The notes beneath the pieces were generated by a model, which searched no databases, was not told the origin of the DNA, and was given only the letters and a program-made list of their open reading frames with translations. This document shows, one piece after another, positions 60,025 through 64,000 of a stretch of 64,000 nt of DNA. Within the stretch, counting starts at the first letter, position 1. Each line of letters opens with the position of its first letter. The DNA is taken from contig NZ_CCDG010000070.1 in the NCBI RefSeq assembly GCF_000723885.1, forward strand, positions 1-64,000. The letters run 5' to 3'. Source of the DNA: Paenibacillus camerounensis (GTDB lineage: Bacteria; Bacillota; Bacilli; Paenibacillales; Paenibacillaceae). The translations under genes were made by a program, and so were the position numbers.

Positions 60025-60960
60025 TCTGAATAATTTATCAATAGATCCGCCCTCAATAATAATGCGTGTGGCTTCAGCCAGCATCGGTGCAACAGACAGC
60101 ACCTTGTAACGTGTGGAATGGTCATCAGGCAGCGCAATCGAATCAGTGACAACGATCTCATCGATATTGTCATGATCCATGCGTGTCAGGGCATCACCGG
60201 AGAATAAGCCGTGTGTCGCGCAGACAATACTGTTGCCGGCCCCCCGCTCCTTCAGCCCCTCTACCACATTTACGATGGTTGTGCCGGTATCAATGAGATC
60301 CTCGATGATGATCGGTGTTCTGCCCTCAACATCTCCTATTACATGTGTAATAACCGACTCATTATGCGCAGGGCGCTTCTTAATCATAATGGCAAACGGC
60401 GAATCCAGCCGGCTGGCCAGCTTCTCGGCCATCGAGGCACGTCCTGCATCCGGCGACACCACTACAGGATTCGATATATTCTTAACCTTGAGATAGCCGC
60501 TGATCAGATCCAGTGCAGTCAGATGATCGACCGGAATGTTGAAGAAGCCCTGAATGGCTGCAGCATGCAAGTCAATAGTGATAACCCGGGTTGCGCCTGC
60601 GGTGGTCAGCACATCGGCAACCATTTTGGCAGAGATTGGCTCACGCGGTGCAGATTTACGCTCCTGCCGGGCATAGCCGTAGTAAGGAACGATAATATTT
60701 ACTGTTCTTGCCGAGGCACGCTTGGCGGCATCAATCATGACAAGCAGCTCTACGAACAGTTCGTTAATAGGATGGGCGAGGGATTGCACCAAAAATACGT
60801 CACAGTTCCGGATGCTCTCTTCATAATGCACATAAATCTCGCCGCTCTTGAAGCGGGTCAGCTTAATCGGGCTGAGGGGTGCACCAAGACGCTCCGCAAT
60901 GTCCGCAGCCAGCTTCGGATTTGACGAACCGGAAAAAATACGCAATTGATGATGCTGCAT
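60010..60960 (-). CDS. prs: Ribose-phosphate pyrophosphokinase
   Basis: Makes PRPP from ribose 5-phosphate and ATP; 316 residues, normal length. Flexible loop YGYARQERKSAPREPISAK, PRPP-site VVVSPDAGR and pyrophosphate loop IIEDLIDTGTTIVN are intact; the N-terminal LRIFSGSSNPKLA is typical. AGGAGGG precedes the ATG. It starts 23 bp behind hisJ in the same direction with no terminator between, so it is probably the last gene of the histidine unit. PRPP is the substrate of the first histidine enzyme. Confidence 0.96.
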   Translation of the reverse strand: MQHHQLRIFSGSSNPKLAADIAERLGAPLSPIKLTRFKSGEIYVHYEESIRNCDVFLVQSLAHPINELFVELLVMIDAAKRASARTVNIIVPYYGYARQERKSAPREPISAKMVADVLTTAGATRVITIDLHAAAIQGFFNIPVDHLTALDLISGYLKVKNISNPVVVSPDAGRASMAEKLASRLDSPFAIMIKKRPAHNESVITHVIGDVEGRTPIIIEDLIDTGTTIVNVVEGLKERGAGNSIVCATHGLFSGDALTRMDHDNIDEIVVTDSIALPDDHSTRYKVLSVAPMLAEATRIIIEGGSIDKLFRDAGI

Positions 60961-60983
60961 AGTACCCTCCTGGGGATTAAAGT

Positions 60984-61811
60984 TTATAGTTTGAACGAAA
61001 CGGTTGAACGGTGCCGGCCTTCAAACACCGCCAGCTCGCGGAAGCCGGTATCCCACAGCAGACTGCGGGCTTCCTGCAGGCCGTCACCCAGCTTGTCCGG
61101 GTCGTGGGCGTCAGAGCCGAGTGTAAGCGGAATGCCCAGCCTATACGCCTGCTGCAATATATGCTCCGACGGGAACATTTCAGCGCAGGGCTTGGTCAAG
61201 CCGGAAGCATTGAGCTCCATGGCTGTGCCGCTTGAGGCTATCACCTGCAGCGTGCTGGACTCCAGTTCTCTGGCTTCCGCCTGCTCTTCCTTGCTCTGCG
61301 GGCCGTAACCGAACCGTTTAATTACATCCATATGTCCTATAATATCATATAATCCCGATAACGCCGACTTCTGCACCGCATCATAATAACGGCGGTACAC
61401 ATCCATTATATTCTTGCCCTCCCAGCCCGCCGTCTGGCGGTGATCGGTAATATCCCACTCCCCGAGGAAGTGCACAGAACCGATCAGATAATCCCACGGA
61501 TAGGGTGACAAAAGCTCGCGGATCTGCTCTTCATAGCCTTCAATATAATCCGCTTCCAGCCCGACCTTCAGATCAATGACTCCGCGGTACCGCTCCTTCA
61601 GCGTCAGGCATTCTTCGACGTACCGCGGGAGCTCGGCCAGAGGCATAGCCATTTCAGGGTAATAGCTGTCCGGATTTACATGAATCAGCGGCAGATGATC
61701 TGACAGCCCCAGCTGCTGCAGCCCCAGCTCTATCCCGCGCTGCACATACTCCTCCAGCTTCCCTACAGCATGTCCGCAGCGCTCATGATGGGTATGGTAG
61801 TCGATATGCAT
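60984..61811 (-). CDS. hisJ: Histidinol-phosphatase, PHP family
   Basis: Metal-dependent phosphatase of 275 residues for the histidinol phosphate step. PHP motifs: MHIDYHTHHERCGHAVG (metal-binding His pair), the QLGLSDHLPL segment, GLEADY, SVHFLGEWDITDH, IGHMDVIKRFG and LGSDAHDPDKLG. GGGAGGAT lies 6 bases before the ATG. It follows hisIE by 14 bp and precedes prs by 23 bp. Confidence 0.93.
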   Translation of the reverse strand: MHIDYHTHHERCGHAVGKLEEYVQRGIELGLQQLGLSDHLPLIHVNPDSYYPEMAMPLAELPRYVEECLTLKERYRGVIDLKVGLEADYIEGYEEQIRELLSPYPWDYLIGSVHFLGEWDITDHRQTAGWEGKNIMDVYRRYYDAVQKSALSGLYDIIGHMDVIKRFGYGPQSKEEQAEARELESSTLQVIASSGTAMELNASGLTKPCAEMFPSEHILQQAYRLGIPLTLGSDAHDPDKLGDGLQEARSLLWDTGFRELAVFEGRHRSTVSFKL

Positions 61812-61825
61812 CTCTCTATCCTCCC

Positions 61826-62512
61826 TCAGTCGCGGCGCGGACGTTCGTGGCGGGCACTCAGCTCATCCAGAATCTCGTCCAGCGGCAGCTTGCGCTCCTG
61901 CAGCAGCACCAGCAGGTGATAGATCAGATCGCTTACTTCAAGGCGGAGCTCTGCATTATCTTTATTTTTGGCGGCGATAATCGTCTCGGAGGCTTCCTCG
62001 CCCACCTTCTTAAGAATCTTGTCTACGCCCTTATCGAACAGATAGGTTGTATAAGCACCCTCCGGTCGCTGGGTTTCCCGCTCGGCAATCACCCGCTCCA
62101 GCTCGCCCAGTACGGCAAAACGCCCTTCATCTGCACTTGCGGTGCGCTGAGGCTCTGCTGCTGCTGTCTGTCCGGTAAGCGGGATTTCACGGTAAAAGCA
62201 GGTATTCTCCCCTGTATGGCAGGCTGGCCCCTCAGGAATCACCTTTACCAGCAGCGTATCACTATCGCAGTCGTAATGAATGGAAGTAACCGCCTGGGTG
62301 TTGCCCGAGGTTCCGCCCTTATGCCACAGCTCACTGCGGGAACGGCTCCAGAACCAGGTCTGGCCGCTCGTAAGCGTAAGCCGCAGCGACTCCGGATTCA
62401 TGTAGGCGAACATCAGCACCTCCAGTGTACGCGCATCCTGCACTACGGCAGGCAGCAGCCCGGATTCGTTCCAGCGGATACCTTCAATTATTGCTTCTTG
62501 TTCTTGGCTCAT
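61826..62512 (-). CDS. hisIE: Bifunctional phosphoribosyl-AMP cyclohydrolase / phosphoribosyl-ATP pyrophosphatase
   Basis: Catalyses histidine steps 2 and 3; 228 residues. N-terminal HisI half (about 1-120) has WFWSRSRSELWHKGGTSGN, the zinc Cys/Asp set in DCDSDTLLV and GPACHTGENTCFYR. C-terminal HisE half (about 135-228) has DKGVDKILKKVGEEASETIIAAK. The ATG overlaps the hisF stop by 4 bases (ATGA), so translation is coupled. Confidence 0.95.
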   Translation of the reverse strand: MSQEQEAIIEGIRWNESGLLPAVVQDARTLEVLMFAYMNPESLRLTLTSGQTWFWSRSRSELWHKGGTSGNTQAVTSIHYDCDSDTLLVKVIPEGPACHTGENTCFYREIPLTGQTAAAEPQRTASADEGRFAVLGELERVIAERETQRPEGAYTTYLFDKGVDKILKKVGEEASETIIAAKNKDNAELRLEVSDLIYHLLVLLQERKLPLDEILDELSARHERPRRD

Positions 62513-63267
62513 CGGATTTCTACCCCCTTAGACTTCAAATCTGCCTTCAAATCATGAATTGCAATTTCTTTATAGTGGAAAATAGTAGCAGCAAGCCCCG
62601 CATCGGCCTTACCTTCGGTAAATACATCGTAGAAGTCGCCGATCTTCCCTGCTCCGCCTGATGCGATTACAGGGATACCCACCAGGCTGCTCACAGCTGC
62701 CGTCAGCTTCAGATCGAATCCGTCTTTCGTCCCGTCAGCGTCCATACTGGTGAGCAAAATTTCGCCGGCGCCCATCCGTTCAGCCTCTTTGGCCCAGGTC
62801 AGCGCGCGGATTCCGGTCGGCTTACGCCCTCCGTGTGTGTACACTTCCCATTCGCCCCATGCCTCATTATATTTGGCATCCATTGCCACTACAATACACT
62901 GCGAGCCGAAACGGCGCGCTCCCTCCAGAATGAGCTGCGGATTGTTGACTGCGGCTGTATTGATCCCGATTTTATCGGCGCCGGCACGCAGAATCCGCTT
63001 CATATCATCCGGGGTCGAGATGCCCCCGCCAACCGTGAACGGGATTGCGATCTCCCCGGCGGTCTGGCGGACGACCTCGACCATCGTGGCGCGTCCTTCC
63101 ACCGAGGCGGAAATATCCAGGAACACCAGCTCATCCGCACCTTCACGGTCATAAATCGCCGCCAGCTCCACCGGGTCGCCGGCATCGCGCAGATTAACAA
63201 AATTCACACCTTTGACTACCCGCCCGTCCTTTACATCCAGACAGGGAATGATACGTTTGGCTAACAT
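62509..63267 (-). CDS. hisF: Imidazole glycerol phosphate synthase subunit HisF
   Basis: Cyclase half of the synthase, 252 residues; uses ammonia from HisH. TIM-barrel with MLAKRIIPCLDVKDGRVVKGVNF, the catalytic Asp11-type residue in CLDVKDG, VGGGISTPDDMKRIL, and ASGGAGKIGDF. ATG at 63267 with GGAGGG at 7 bases is preferred to the upstream MEGCR extension. 4-base overlap with hisIE. The gap to hisA is 270 bp. Confidence 0.96.
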   Translation of the reverse strand: MLAKRIIPCLDVKDGRVVKGVNFVNLRDAGDPVELAAIYDREGADELVFLDISASVEGRATMVEVVRQTAGEIAIPFTVGGGISTPDDMKRILRAGADKIGINTAAVNNPQLILEGARRFGSQCIVVAMDAKYNEAWGEWEVYTHGGRKPTGIRALTWAKEAERMGAGEILLTSMDADGTKDGFDLKLTAAVSSLVGIPVIASGGAGKIGDFYDVFTEGKADAGLAATIFHYKEIAIHDLKADLKSKGVEIR

Positions 63268-63319
63268 GCGGCATCCCTCCAACTGCTTTCCAATATTACA
63301 ATCTTTTCATGCAAAAGCT

Positions 63320-63480
63320 TTTTCGATCCCCCTAAATCCCCCTTAGCCAAGGGGGACCCCAAGGGCCCCGGCCCTCTGGACACCCGGATAGCTGTCTTAG
63401 GAGAGACCGAGGCGCACCCGGCAACAAGGAGCAGGCAGCGCTAACCCCTGCGGGGCCGCTTGAACATTAGGCGCTCCTGC
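63320..63480. repeat. GC-rich palindromic segment in the hisA-hisF gap
   Basis: Contains CCCCCTTAGCCAAGGGGG (hairpin with a 6-base loop) followed by GACCCCAAGGGCCCCGG with further short pairings. This is unlike the compact spacing elsewhere in the his unit. It looks like an intergenic repeat element, but only one copy is in the window. No gene is seen in 63268-63537. Confidence 0.5.
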
Positions 63481-63537
63481 AAAAGTGAAAAGCTGCGAAA
63501 ACGCAAAACTGCAAAACTCTTTAAATTCTACCTGCTT

Positions 63538-64000
63538 CTATTTCTGCCCAAGCGCTGACAGCGCTTCGGTCAAACTGATATTGCCGGTGTACAGCGCCTT
63601 ACCGACGATGGCTCCGCCGATTCCGCTTCCGCTATGTACGTTAAGGCGCAGCAGATCATCCAGGACCGTAACGCCGCCGGAAGCAATGACTGTCCGTCCG
63701 CTGGCGGCAGCCATAGAGAGGATACCCTCAACATTCGGGCCCTGCATCATACCGTCGCGCGAGATGTCGGTGTAGATGAACGTTTCCGCTCCCTTGGCCG
63801 CGAGCTCTTTTGCCAGATCCTCTGCACGCACTTCCGAAGTGTTCAGCCACCCGTGGGTCGCCACGTAGCCGTTGCGTGCATCAATCCCAATCGCTACTTT
63901 GTCACCGTATTTAGCCAGGACCGCTTCCGTAAAGGCATGGTCATTGATCGCCGCCGTCCCGATTATCACCCGGCTGACGCCAAGGGCAAGCAGCTTCTCT
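63538..64000 (-). CDS. hisA: HisA isomerase, C-terminal part (cut by window end)
   Basis: Phosphoribosylformimino-AICAR ribotide isomerase; only the last about 154 codons are in the window. The TIM-barrel half is clear: VSRVIIGTAAINDHAF, VAIGIDARNGYVATHGW, FIYTDISRDGMMQGPN, VIASGGVTVLDDL, GAIVGKALYTGNISL. The Asp in YTDISRDG is the family's catalytic acid. The N-terminal half lies beyond 64000. Confidence 0.94.
   Translation of the reverse strand, partial: EKLLALGVSRVIIGTAAINDHAFTEAVLAKYGDKVAIGIDARNGYVATHGWLNTSEVRAEDLAKELAAKGAETFIYTDISRDGMMQGPNVEGILSMAAASGRTVIASGGVTVLDDLLRLNVHSGSGIGGAIVGKALYTGNISLTEALSALGQK

Overview
The window looks like chromosome from a Paenibacillus-like Firmicute. The evidence is moderate GC with strong AGGAGG-type ribosome binding sites and TTG/GTG starts, S-layer-homology (SLH) anchored exoenzymes, a tmRNA tag ending in YAFAA, a SorC-type CggR with its own direct-repeat operator, a CtsR box at clpP, and Bacillus-type gene orders (cggR-gap-pgk-tpi-gpmI-eno and rapZ-yvcK-whiA-crh). 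No species can be named from the sequence alone.

Left part (1-33 kb) is accessory. It opens with a 51-bp tandem repeat array (1-620). After that come an AraC/GyrI-type regulator, a GH51 arabinofuranosidase-like enzyme, a small Gly-rich protein, an LprI-like lipoprotein, a GH3 glycosidase with reversed domain order, a methyltransferase/saccharopine-dehydrogenase-like pair divergent from a LuxR-type regulator, and a radical SAM/DUF4130 DNA-repair-type operon. That operon has a LexA-type SOS box between its -35 and -10. An aldo/keto reductase, a very large SLH propeller protein, a secreted PL1 pectate lyase, a YbdG-like mechanosensitive channel, an SLH-anchored PL11 rhamnogalacturonan lyase and two VOC proteins follow. 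The GH51, GH3, PL1 and PL11 enzymes form a scattered plant cell-wall (pectin/arabinan) set, and PL1 and PL11 carry CcpA cre-like sites upstream.

At 33.0-34.7 kb the tmRNA gene ssrA has a second, about 92% identical copy of its 3' end 0.84 kb away, enclosing AT-rich DNA with orphan reading frames. A truncated methyltransferase lies just outside. This looks like the scar of an element that integrated at ssrA.

Right part (34.3-64 kb) is core genome. It holds ssrA, smpB, rnr (with a long Gly/Lys-rich tail), secG and the glycolytic operon with its CggR promoter/operator. Next come tRNA-Arg(CCG), clpP, a GDSL esterase, two secreted proteins of unknown role, and the glucokinase-rapZ-yvcK-whiA-crh cluster. 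The Crh-like HPr here keeps His15. A DUF1858/DUF438-hemerythrin-PAS pair with an Fnr-type box, trxB, a YvcD-like TPR protein, and prs, hisJ, hisIE, hisF and hisA (the last cut by the window end) complete it. Placing prs directly behind the histidine genes couples PRPP supply to the pathway that consumes it. No transposase, integrase, CRISPR array or rRNA was seen.
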